Shown here piece after piece: positions 35,894-43,771 of a DNA stretch of 64,000 nt (position 1 is its first letter; each line of letters begins with the position of its first letter). The stretch is taken from NCBI RefSeq assembly GCF_001514065.1, contig NZ_KQ948424.1, positions 655,568 through 719,567 on the forward strand, given 5' to 3'. Below the pieces are notes generated by a model, which did no database searches, had not been told where the DNA came from, and saw nothing but the letters and a program-made list of their open reading frames with translations. Both the position numbers and the translations under genes were made by a program. The stretch comes from Streptomyces antibioticus (lineage in GTDB: Bacteria > Actinomycetota > Actinomycetes > Streptomycetales > Streptomycetaceae).

Positions 35894-37600
35894 GTGAAGG
35901 TCTATCTGTCGTCGACATGGTCCGATCTGAAGGAGTGCAGGGCCAAAGTCCTGACCGCACTACGACGGCTCTCACTGCCCGTCGGCACCATGGAGGACTA
36001 CACCGCAAGCGAAGACCGTCCATTGAAGAAGTGCCTGGACGACGTGGCGGAGTGCGACCTCTATGTCGGGATTTTCGCCTGGCGCTACGGTTTCGTGCCC
36101 GCACAGGGACCGCTGAACCCGGACGGACAGAGGTCGATCACCGAGCTGGAGTACCGCAAGGCCGGCGAGGCAGGGCGCCCGCGTCTGATCTTCCTCCTTG
36201 AGGACGGCGCCCCCTGGCCCACCGACCGCATCGACGCCATGGACCGCTCGGGCAAGGTGTCCGGCGAGAACATCGAGCGGCTGCGCGCAGAGCTGGCGGA
36301 CTCACATGTCATCGACTGGTTCCGCACCCCCGACGAGCTCGCGACGAAGGTCGCCACAGCCGTCGCAGCCCACCTGAGCCTGCCCGTGGCCGCCGCCCCG
36401 CCCAAGCCCGTCGCCGAACCACCACATCCTCGGAAGCTGGTCCACGACCTCCATCTGCTGCATGCGCCCAAGGACCGTGAGACGGCAGCCCAGTTGGCCG
36501 CGGCGGTGGCGGCGACGTGGAAGGTCACCACGTCCTCCACCGACCTCCTCACCGTCACTCCTCAGGAAATGCTCGCCTTGGACCGTGCCGTGACCGCGAC
36601 CCGCACGGTCGGCCTCCTGCTGTCCCCGCCGCTGACGACCATCCTCGACGAGAACCCCGACCGCACCCAGCGCGTCCTGGACCTGGCTCGCGCCCGCACC
36701 GCACGCCCTCTGCTCGGCATCGCCGCACCGGGCTCGGACACCGGGGTGGCCACCTCCGACGCCGAGCGATGGGGCATCACCGAGGTACTCGCCGAGTCTC
36801 TGACCCGGACACTGCCGAACCAGTTGAACGCGTCCCTCATGCAATCCGTCGGCTTTCACCGCCCCGACCACGAGATAGGCCTCCCTGTCGTGGTGGTCGC
36901 CATGACCGGTGCGGAGGCGGATGACCTGCTCGGTACGGCATCCGGGCAGGTGAGGGACATCCTCGATGGGTTCGGCCTGCCTCCGAAGTCGATCCGCGCC
37001 CGGTACGGCACGACACGGGCGGACTGGAAGCCGTTCGGCGACGAGAGCCGCACGATCACTGAGGTCCTGGAGACCGCGGTGTCCGGAGTCAACGCCCCCG
37101 ATCTGCGCCTGCGCGGCAGAAAGATCAGACTCCAGCCGTACCTCTTCGACGACCTGCTTTCCTACGACGTCGCCTATTCCCTCGTCTTCCAGGACATCTC
37201 CCGCAACGGCTGCCTGGTGGTGGCCGACGAACTCTCCTTGCTCCATCAGGACTTGGATCGAGCCTTCCGCGCTTCCCCCCTCTACGAAGGACCCCAGGTC
37301 TCCTTGATCACCCTCTCCCCCGGAGACCCGGCCGCAGGCACCCCGCACGAGCTCATCAGACAGGTACTGGCCGGACGCCTCCACCACCCCCACCACCGTT
37401 TCGGCGACGCGCTCGACCCCCTTTGCGAGATGAACGTCGCCAGCAGGCGCCACCTGGACCGCTGGCTGCGCGCCAGCCTCCCCCCGACCCTCGACGCCTA
37501 CCGCAATGCCCGCCCGAGCGCCGACAAGGCCCGGCGGCTGGAAGAGGAACTCGGCACCCGTCCCAGCGGCGCCATGGCCCGGCTCGTCACGGAAGGCTGA
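35894..37600 (+). CDS. DUF4062 / TIR-like signalling protein
   Basis: Length 568 aa from GTG 35894, with GAGG about 9 nt upstream. Residues 1-95 are DUF4062, a TIR-like fold (KVYLSSTWSDLKECRAKVL, CDLYVGIFAWRYGFVP). Residues about 185-285 look like a second, divergent TIR-like domain (LHLLHAPKDRETAAQLAAAV, TVGLLLSPPL). The last 250 residues have no name I recognise. No membrane segments. The next gene, 5 nt after the stop, encodes a KGGVGR/TIR/STAND protein, so the two form an operon. A role in nucleotide-triggered defence or signalling is inference from domain company. Confidence 0.85.
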   Translation: MKVYLSSTWSDLKECRAKVLTALRRLSLPVGTMEDYTASEDRPLKKCLDDVAECDLYVGIFAWRYGFVPAQGPLNPDGQRSITELEYRKAGEAGRPRLIFLLEDGAPWPTDRIDAMDRSGKVSGENIERLRAELADSHVIDWFRTPDELATKVATAVAAHLSLPVAAAPPKPVAEPPHPRKLVHDLHLLHAPKDRETAAQLAAAVAATWKVTTSSTDLLTVTPQEMLALDRAVTATRTVGLLLSPPLTTILDENPDRTQRVLDLARARTARPLLGIAAPGSDTGVATSDAERWGITEVLAESLTRTLPNQLNASLMQSVGFHRPDHEIGLPVVVVAMTGAEADDLLGTASGQVRDILDGFGLPPKSIRARYGTTRADWKPFGDESRTITEVLETAVSGVNAPDLRLRGRKIRLQPYLFDDLLSYDVAYSLVFQDISRNGCLVVADELSLLHQDLDRAFRASPLYEGPQVSLITLSPGDPAAGTPHELIRQVLAGRLHHPHHRFGDALDPLCEMNVASRRHLDRWLRASLPPTLDAYRNARPSADKARRLEEELGTRPSGAMARLVTEG

Positions 37601-37605
37601 GCGAC

Positions 37606-40431
37606 GTGATCGTCACGTTCTACTCCTACAAGGGTGGCGTCGGCCGCTCCATGGCCCTGGCCAACATCGCCGACCAGCTGGCGAGAAGCGGCATGCGGGT
37701 GCTGATGGTCGACTTCGACCTGGAGGCGCCGGGACTGGAGCACTTCTTCCCGATCGATCACGAGCGTGTGAGGAGCCGGGAAGGCCTGCTGGACCTGCTC
37801 CTGGCCTTCAAATACGCGCTGTCCGTGGCTTCTTCGGCCTCGGAGGAGGGCGAGGAGGACGCCTACCGCGACCTCGACCGCTACATCTCCACGATCTACC
37901 CGTCCCGTTCTGACGGCGGCCGCCTGGACCTGATCCCGGCCGGGTTGCGTCTGACGAACGACCAGATGACCCGCTACGGCGCCGAGTTGCGCCGCTTCGA
38001 CTGGCAGGACTTTTACTACGTCTGGTCGGGCGAGCTGTTCTTCGAGTGGTTCCGCAGAACGTGTGCGGAGCGGTACGACGTGGTCCTGGTGGACAGCCGT
38101 ACGGGCGTGACGGAGCTGGGCGGGGTCTGCGCGTATCAACTTGCCGACGTCATCGTGGCTTTGTGCGCGGCCAACCTGCAGAACGTCCAGGGCACGGAGT
38201 GGATGGTCCGGCATTTTCTGTCGCCGCAGGTGCGGGCGGTACGAGGTGACCGCCCTCTGGAGGCGCTGGTGGTACCGGCGCGGATCGACCAGCAGGACGC
38301 GGGCCTCCTGGACGACTTCGCGAACCGCTTCCGCCGGAGCTTCGACTCGTACACGCCGGAGGCACTGGAGGAAGCAGGCCTGGGTTTCTGGGAGTTGCAG
38401 GTTCCGTATGTGCCTGCGTATGCCTTCGACGAGCAGGTGATCACGGATCCGGGGAGGGTGGAGGAGCGGCGAGCATTGGTGCGGGCGTACGACAGTCTCC
38501 GCAACGCCATCGCTCTGCTGGCGCCGCCGGACAGCCGGCTGTCGGAACTGCGGCCGGAGCCGACACGCGTGGGCGAGCGTGGGCGCGCGGTGGAGCCGAT
38601 CGAGACGCAGTACGACCCCACGTCCCGGTTCGCTCCGGCGGATGTCCTGTTGTCGTACCGCAGCAACGACAGAGAAACTGCAGGCAAGATCCGTGAGTGG
38701 CTGACGAGCCGCAACGTCCGCGTTGCCGAAACCGAGAGTGGCCGTCTCTACGACGAGATCCCCCGGGCGAAGGTCAACCTGTTTCTGGTCAGCCAACCGG
38801 GTGGACTGAGCGCCTGGCAGCAACGCGAGTTCGCGATCCTCACAGCCAGGGAGGACTCGCAACTCCTGCCGGTGCTGCTGCCCGGGGTCAGCCGACCGCC
38901 GGAGGAGTTGAGGGAGTTCCAGCTTCTCGACTTCAGGGATGGGCTGGACCGACTTCTACTGGAAATGAACGTGGCAGCGAGCCTGGCACAGCAGGCGGCG
39001 GCACGGCCGGAATCGGGCCGCGGGGACCGCTGTCCCTACCCTGGGCTCGAAGCCTTCTCAGAGACCGATGCCGACTATTTCTTCGGGCGCAGTGGGCTGA
39101 TCGACCAAGTCCTGTCCTCGCTGTACACGGACGGGACGTGCACGATCGTCGGCGGTGCCGCCAGCGGCAAGACAAGTCTCGTGAACGCGGGTGTACTCCC
39201 GGCTCTGCGCGAGGGCATGCTGCGCGGGAGCTCCCTCTGGCCAATCGTCAGGATCGACCATCGCAGCGGTACCGAGCAGTTGGAGTCGCTTCGCCTTCTT
39301 GCGCGTGACCGGCGCATCGTCGTCGTGCTCGACCACTTCGAGGAGCTGTTCACTCTCGCCGGCACTGCCCAACGCGACGAAATCATCGGGCTGTTGCGGG
39401 ATCTCCCCGAGGAAGGCGACAACCAGGCGCTTCTCATCACGGTCCTGCGTGCCGACTTTTTCGTCCAAGCCCTGGAGCACGCTCCCTTCCTCATGGAGCA
39501 CATCCTGAACGTGCCGTCGATGTCCGAACGCGAGATGCGAGAGGCGGTGGAAAGGCCGGCTCGGGCCGCCGGACTTCAACTGGAACCAGGCCTCACCGAG
39601 AGCCTGCTCCAGGACATGGGGGACGAACCCGGCGCTCTGCCGCTCCTACAGTTCACACTCCGCAAAATGTGGGAGCAGCGGGAGGACGGCTACCTCACTC
39701 ACCGGTCGTACCTGGAAGCCGGCGGGATCAAGGGCAGCCTGGCGCACACGGCGGAGCAGGTGTTCACCTCCTTCTCCGAGGACGACAGAGACCGGGCCCG
39801 CAAGCTCCTCCTGCACCTCGTGACAGTCGACGCCGACGGCGGGTACTGGCGACGGCCTCTCCCCACCGCTTCCCTCGCAGCCATGGACACCGAGGGAGTG
39901 TGTGAGCGGATGGTGCAGCAACGGCTCCTCGTCATCTCCGCCGAAGCCGGGGACGAACCTCAGGTCCTGCTCGCGCACCACGCTCTGATCAACGCGTGGC
40001 CCCGACTCCTGGACTGGGTCGGCCAGGTCAGGACCGAGCTCGCACTGCGCCAGCAGCTGTCGGCCGCCGCGAAGGACTGGGACCGCTCAGGACGTCGTCG
40101 GGAGGGACTGCTCCTTGATCCGATCCGGCTGGTCCGAGAGGACACAACATGGATGAGCATCAGCGCTCCGCTCGAGACGGAGTACGTGTCAGCGTCGCTG
40201 GCGGACGTCAGGAGAACGCGCCGCATCATGAACTTGTTCATCGGCCTGTTGATCGCCGCCTTGGCAACGTCGCTCATCGGCATGAGCTTCCTGGTCAGCG
40301 GTTCCGCAACACTCTGGCCGTCGATCCTGGCGTCCCTGGGCCCTCTCTTCTCCTTTACGGGCTTTGGGATCTTGTTGCATCGCTTGCGTAGAGGCGGACG
40401 CCGCTCCCTCACACCAACTGTCGAGCCGTAG
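37606..40431 (+). CDS. KGGVGR ATPase - TIR-like - STAND NTPase - membrane protein
   Basis: Length 941 aa from GTG 37606, 5 nt after the DUF4062 stop, with GGAAGG 9 nt upstream. Residues 1-320: ParA/MinD-like ATPase with the variant Walker motif YKGGVGRS (K9) and MVDFDLEAPG. Residues about 343-460: TIR-like domain (ADVLLSYRSNDRETAGKI); the helix with SAWQQREF matches the place of the catalytic Glu in TIR NADases. Residues about 475-800: STAND-type NTPase (YPGLEAFSETDADYFFGR, Walker A GGAASGKTS, Walker B VVVLDHFEELF). Two membrane helices (about 874-897 and 905-925) end it, where relatives often have WD40 or TPR sensors. Possible membrane-damaging or surface-sensing immune protein; not proven. 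Overlaps the next gene tail-to-tail by 23 nt. Confidence 0.85.
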   Translation: MIVTFYSYKGGVGRSMALANIADQLARSGMRVLMVDFDLEAPGLEHFFPIDHERVRSREGLLDLLLAFKYALSVASSASEEGEEDAYRDLDRYISTIYPSRSDGGRLDLIPAGLRLTNDQMTRYGAELRRFDWQDFYYVWSGELFFEWFRRTCAERYDVVLVDSRTGVTELGGVCAYQLADVIVALCAANLQNVQGTEWMVRHFLSPQVRAVRGDRPLEALVVPARIDQQDAGLLDDFANRFRRSFDSYTPEALEEAGLGFWELQVPYVPAYAFDEQVITDPGRVEERRALVRAYDSLRNAIALLAPPDSRLSELRPEPTRVGERGRAVEPIETQYDPTSRFAPADVLLSYRSNDRETAGKIREWLTSRNVRVAETESGRLYDEIPRAKVNLFLVSQPGGLSAWQQREFAILTAREDSQLLPVLLPGVSRPPEELREFQLLDFRDGLDRLLLEMNVAASLAQQAAARPESGRGDRCPYPGLEAFSETDADYFFGRSGLIDQVLSSLYTDGTCTIVGGAASGKTSLVNAGVLPALREGMLRGSSLWPIVRIDHRSGTEQLESLRLLARDRRIVVVLDHFEELFTLAGTAQRDEIIGLLRDLPEEGDNQALLITVLRADFFVQALEHAPFLMEHILNVPSMSEREMREAVERPARAAGLQLEPGLTESLLQDMGDEPGALPLLQFTLRKMWEQREDGYLTHRSYLEAGGIKGSLAHTAEQVFTSFSEDDRDRARKLLLHLVTVDADGGYWRRPLPTASLAAMDTEGVCERMVQQRLLVISAEAGDEPQVLLAHHALINAWPRLLDWVGQVRTELALRQQLSAAAKDWDRSGRRREGLLLDPIRLVREDTTWMSISAPLETEYVSASLADVRRTRRIMNLFIGLLIAALATSLIGMSFLVSGSATLWPSILASLGPLFSFTGFGILLHRLRRGGRRSLTPTVEP

Positions 40432-41320
40432 CCACCGTACGGATCAACGCCCGTACCTCCGCTGCCCGTTCCTGCACAGTGGCGGATCGCGTCACGGCCC
40501 GCTGCGCCGACCCACCGTCACTCCCGCCTCGACAGGCCCGGCACAGGCCTCCGGGAAGCGCCTCCGGCCGCCCGACCACACCGCAGTCGGTGCACTCCAT
40601 CAGCGTGCGAGGTTCTCGCGCAAGCACAGCGACGGGCCTCTCGGGCGGCATCCTGTCCGTGAGCCGACGCCGCAGGAAGGCGCGGGGCGCGTGCACCGGG
40701 TCCGGGAGCCCGGCGACGAGGATGCGCGTCAGCTGGTCCGGCAGCACGCCTCGCGCCAGCCATTCCGCGGCCAGCGGTTCGAGCGCGGCGCAGTCGACGG
40801 AGGAGAGGGCCAACCGGGGTTCCTGGAGTCCGAGTCGGGCGAGGGTGACGTAGGCCTCGGAGGGCGGCGGTACGTCGTCCACGGCGACGACCTCGGTCTC
40901 ATGCTCGCCCTCAGGCGGCGCGTCACCTTCGAGGGCCCCGGCCCACCATTCGTCGCCACGTGCGGTACGTGACCAGAACGTGTGAAACACCCACCGCGTG
41001 CCGGTCTCGCCCTCGCCCGGCGGGATACGACGTCGTACGCGCCGCAAATGCCCAGCGCGCCCGAGTTCGTTGAGTGCCGAGCGCACAGCCTGCTGCCCGT
41101 AGAGGGGCTGGGCCTTGGCGAGGGTCTTGGCGTCCATCGCCGCGTTCTCGGGAAGCTGGTCGATGAGGCTCGCGAGATAGGCCTCGCGGGGTGGCAGTTG
41201 TGCGAAGTCGCCGGTGCGGGACCTCTGCTGGTCCGGTGCGGAACGTTTGCCGTAGCCGGGCTTGGCCATGGGATGGGCTGCGGGCGTGGGCAGGGCAGCG
41301 TTAGAGTTTTCGTAAGCCAC
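40409..41320 (-). CDS. Winged-helix regulator with C-terminal zinc ribbon
   Basis: Length 303 aa from GTG 41320 with AGGA 9 nt upstream; ATG 41269 is less likely because it lacks a ribosome site. Residues about 45-115 look like a winged helix (AYLASLIDQLPENAAMDAKTLAKA...SALNELGRAGHLRRVRRRI). The C-terminus has a CxxC-x13-CxxC zinc ribbon (CTDCGVVG...CRACRGG). Proteins of this type are common in Streptomyces, often several copies per genome, and are annotated as MarR-like or helix-turn-helix proteins. A hairpin with a T-rich flank sits just upstream (41351-41384). Confidence 0.8.
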   Translation of the reverse strand: MAYENSNAALPTPAAHPMAKPGYGKRSAPDQQRSRTGDFAQLPPREAYLASLIDQLPENAAMDAKTLAKAQPLYGQQAVRSALNELGRAGHLRRVRRRIPPGEGETGTRWVFHTFWSRTARGDEWWAGALEGDAPPEGEHETEVVAVDDVPPPSEAYVTLARLGLQEPRLALSSVDCAALEPLAAEWLARGVLPDQLTRILVAGLPDPVHAPRAFLRRRLTDRMPPERPVAVLAREPRTLMECTDCGVVGRPEALPGGLCRACRGGSDGGSAQRAVTRSATVQERAAEVRALIRTVATARQLV

Positions 41321-41350
41321 GAGATCGGTCCTGTCGATCTTGAGGGTGAG

Positions 41351-41384
41351 ACCCCGGCGGGTGTTGGTAGCACCCGACCGGGGT
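41351..41384. promoter_or_regulatory. Hairpin in the leader of the winged-helix gene
   Basis: ACCCCGG (41351-41357) pairs with CCGGGGT (41378-41384), with an inner GGGTG/CACCC pairing; on the plus strand TTGTTTGTTG follows. On the gene's own strand it lies 31 nt before the start codon and could act as attenuator or operator. Confidence 0.45.
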
Positions 41385-41558
41385 TGTTTGTTGTCGCGAA
41401 CGCTAGAGGGTCGCGACTGTGTGTCGCAAGCCGATCACGAAATGTCATCTCGACCGGTGCGCGGGCGAGTTGGCGCGGGGAGGGTGGGAGGGTGGGTGGA
41501 TTCTTTCCGCCCATTCCTTGAAAGAGGAGCTCGGATCTCGACGCCCGAAGCCCGGGGC

Positions 41559-41747
41559 TCAGGCCTCGTGGGAGGCGTACGCGACGAAGGCGGCCCAGGC
41601 ATCGGCGTTCACGTCGAAACGGGGGCCTTGTGCTCCGAGCTTCGAGTCACGGACGTGGGCGGCGTGGGGGTGGAGGGCGACTTCGAGGCAGGCGCCGCCC
41701 TGGGAGTCGCTGTAGCTGGACTTGACCCACGTCAGCTCAGTCTTCAT
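41559..41747 (-). CDS. DUF397 family protein
   Basis: Length 62 aa. The opening TWVKSSYSDSQGGACLEVAL and VRDSK are the signature of DUF397, small Streptomyces proteins encoded next to XRE regulators, as here. The start overlaps the stop of the XRE gene by 4 nt (ATGA). Together the pair belongs to the Scr1/BldB-WhiJ-like regulator-partner class, in which the small protein modulates the DNA-binding partner. Confidence 0.93.
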   Translation of the reverse strand: MKTELTWVKSSYSDSQGGACLEVALHPHAAHVRDSKLGAQGPRFDVNADAWAAFVAYASHEA

Positions 41748-42541
41748 AGCTCCTGTGCCACCTTCCTGATGAACGCAGCTGACTCCTCAACTCCGAGAGC
41801 CTGCATGCGGATCATGCCATGCGCCTGTGCGAGGTCACTGACCTTGTGCGCATCAGCGTGGAGCGCACTGGTCTCCGGGCTCTCAACGTAGGCGAAGTGC
41901 TCACGGTCAGCCGTCTCCAACAGAATGAACGACCCGTTGAGTGCGAGGCCCCCACACTTGCCAAAGGGCAGCACCTGGATCGAGACGTTCCGCCGCGTGC
42001 CCACCTCCGTGAGGTGGAGCAGTTGCTCTCGCATGACCTGTGGCCCGCCAACTCCCGTATGCAGCGCGGCCTCATAGATGACGAAGCCGTACACCGTGCC
42101 CGCCCGCCGCCTCAACGCCTCCTGCCTCGCCAACCGCCCGCGAACCCGCTCCTCCACCGTCTCGTCGTCCAACGGCGGACAGCTCTCGCCGATCAGAGCA
42201 GCGGCGTACTCCCGCGTCTGCAACAAACCCGGAATCAGCCCCAGCGAATAGTCGTGCACGGCGATCGCCTCGGCCTCAAGCTCCATGTACTCCTGCGACC
42301 GCGCCGGAAACGGTTCCGGCTTCAGGAACTCATGCCCCGCCAGCAACTTCCCCCGCGCCCCGCACATCTGGTCCGCGACCTGCAACAACCGCAACGTCGG
42401 CCGGCGCCGCCCGCACTCCATCGACTTGACGTACTCGTAGTCGTACCCGGCCTCTTCGGCGAGCGCCTGACGGCCGACCCCCGCCTCCTCGCGCCACAAC
42501 TTGACCTGCCCGCCGCAGTACCGCCAGTTCGGCTGAGTCAT
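41744..42541 (-). CDS. XRE-family regulator with DUF5753 domain
   Basis: Length 265 aa from ATG 42541 (MTQPNWRYCGGQVKLWREEA). HTH at about 10-65 (RQALAEEAGYDYEYVKSMECGRRRP). The rest is the DUF5753 domain (SLGLIPGLLQTREYAAALI, MREQLLHLTE, NVSIQVLPFG). This is the WhiJ-type regulator partnered by a DUF397 protein, overlapping it by 4 nt. Such pairs are numerous and strain-variable in Streptomyces. TGTACACA repeats 35-57 nt upstream are a plausible operator. Confidence 0.93.
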   Translation of the reverse strand: MTQPNWRYCGGQVKLWREEAGVGRQALAEEAGYDYEYVKSMECGRRRPTLRLLQVADQMCGARGKLLAGHEFLKPEPFPARSQEYMELEAEAIAVHDYSLGLIPGLLQTREYAAALIGESCPPLDDETVEERVRGRLARQEALRRRAGTVYGFVIYEAALHTGVGGPQVMREQLLHLTEVGTRRNVSIQVLPFGKCGGLALNGSFILLETADREHFAYVESPETSALHADAHKVSDLAQAHGMIRMQALGVEESAAFIRKVAQEL

Positions 42542-42575
42542 CCTGCGCGCCCACCCGTCTCCCGCCGACACCCCG

Positions 42576-42598
42576 TGTACACACACCCTCTGTACACA
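42576..42598. promoter_or_regulatory. Candidate operator repeats of the XRE/DUF397 pair
   Basis: Two direct copies of TGTACACA (42576-42583 and 42591-42598) spaced 15 nt start to start, upstream of the XRE start. Each contains the palindrome TGTACA. Confidence 0.4.
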
Positions 42599-42684
42599 CC
42601 CCGACACTCCCCGAGGTTACGCGGCAACCACCAGCCTGATCACGGCAAATGACGGAGAACCACCCGCAAGGAAGAGAACCGCGC

Positions 42685-43092
42685 ATGCCCGAGGAAGCAG
42701 TCGAGTGGCAACTGCCCCGCCACCCCCGCAGCGTGGGCCGCGCCCGCGCCCTGTTCCGGGAGCAGGCTGCCGACTGGAAGCTCCCGGACGAGGTCACCGA
42801 AACCGCGGTACTGCTCCTCAGTGAGCTGATGACGAACGCCTATCGGCATGCGCACGTCCCCCCAGGCAGGGAGATCAGGGTCCGGTGCGCGCTGGGCGGC
42901 GACCGGCGTCTCCGCGTCTCGGTGACCGATGCGGACGACACCATGCCGACGTTCCGGAATCCGTCCGCGGAGGACGAGTCGGGGCGGGGCCTGATCCTGG
43001 TCACCCTGCTGGCCGAGACGTGGGGCACCGCCCCGCGCGCAGACGGCGTCGGCAAGACGATCTGGTTCGTTACACCAACCGTCGCGCCGTAG
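42685..43092 (+). CDS. Anti-sigma-type ATP-binding protein (HATPase, RsbW-like)
   Basis: Length 135 aa from ATG 42685, which has AAGGAAGAG upstream; ATG 42649 is possible. The fold is a GHKL ATPase: N box LLLSELMTNAYRHA, G1 VSVTDADDTMP, G2 GRGLILVTLLAETWG. It has no histidine box, so it is of the RsbW/SpoIIAB type frequent in Streptomyces, which bind sigma factors or anti-anti-sigma partners. No partner is adjacent; the XRE gene upstream is divergent. Some such proteins are encoded near XRE/DUF397 pairs, as here. Converges with the LuxR gene with 23 nt overlap. Confidence 0.9.
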   Translation: MPEEAVEWQLPRHPRSVGRARALFREQAADWKLPDEVTETAVLLLSELMTNAYRHAHVPPGREIRVRCALGGDRRLRVSVTDADDTMPTFRNPSAEDESGRGLILVTLLAETWGTAPRADGVGKTIWFVTPTVAP

Positions 43093-43771
43093 CCCACCGC
43101 GTCAGCTCATGCCGGTTCGACAGCTGCAACTTCCGCAGGACCGCCGACACATGGGACTCCACGGTCTTCACGGAGATGAACAGCTGCTTGGCGATCTCCT
43201 TGTAGGCATAGCCGCGCGCGATCAGCCGCAGCACCTCGCGCTCGCGCTGCGTGAGGCGGTCCAGGTCCTCGTCCACCGGGGGTGCGTCCGTCGAGGCGAA
43301 GGCGTCCAGGACGAAGCCGGCCAGCCTCGGGGAGAACACCGCGTCGCCGTCCTGGACACGGAAGATGGAGTCGACCAGGTCCGTGCCGGTGATGGTCTTG
43401 GTGACGTAGCCCCTCGCTCCGCCCCGGATCACGCCGATCACGTCCTCCGCCGCGTCCGAAACCGACAGCGCCAGGAACCGCACCGGCTGCTCCGCGTCCG
43501 CCATCAACGGGGCGCAGCGGCGCAGGACTTCGACTCCGCCGCCGCCGGGGAGGTGGACGTCGAGGAGGACCACCTCGGGGCGGGTGGCGGTGATGACCGT
43601 GACCGCCTGGTCGACGTCGGCGGCCTCGCCGACGACCTCCACGCCGGTCTGCTCGGTCTGGCCGATCTCGGCCTGGACGCCCGTACGGAACATTCGGTGG
43701 TCGTCGACGAGGACCACTCGCACCCGGCGCTCGCCCGTCGCTGTGTCGTTCGCCTCGGTCGGGTCACTCAT
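43070..43771 (-). CDS. NarL/LuxR-type response regulator
   Basis: Length 233 aa. The N-terminal receiver has the phosphoacceptor Asp in VVLLDVHLPGGGG, the early acidic pair VLVDDH, and a late Lys in GYVTKTI. The C-terminal LuxR HTH is LTQREREVLRLIARGYAYKEIAKQLFISVKTVESHVSAVLRKL. The start overlaps the kinase stop by 4 nt (43768-43771), so both form a coupled two-component system with the PspC histidine kinase. Its PspC neighbours suggest envelope-stress sensing. Confidence 0.95.
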   Translation of the reverse strand: MSDPTEANDTATGERRVRVVLVDDHRMFRTGVQAEIGQTEQTGVEVVGEAADVDQAVTVITATRPEVVLLDVHLPGGGGVEVLRRCAPLMADAEQPVRFLALSVSDAAEDVIGVIRGGARGYVTKTITGTDLVDSIFRVQDGDAVFSPRLAGFVLDAFASTDAPPVDEDLDRLTQREREVLRLIARGYAYKEIAKQLFISVKTVESHVSAVLRKLQLSNRHELTRWATARRLV

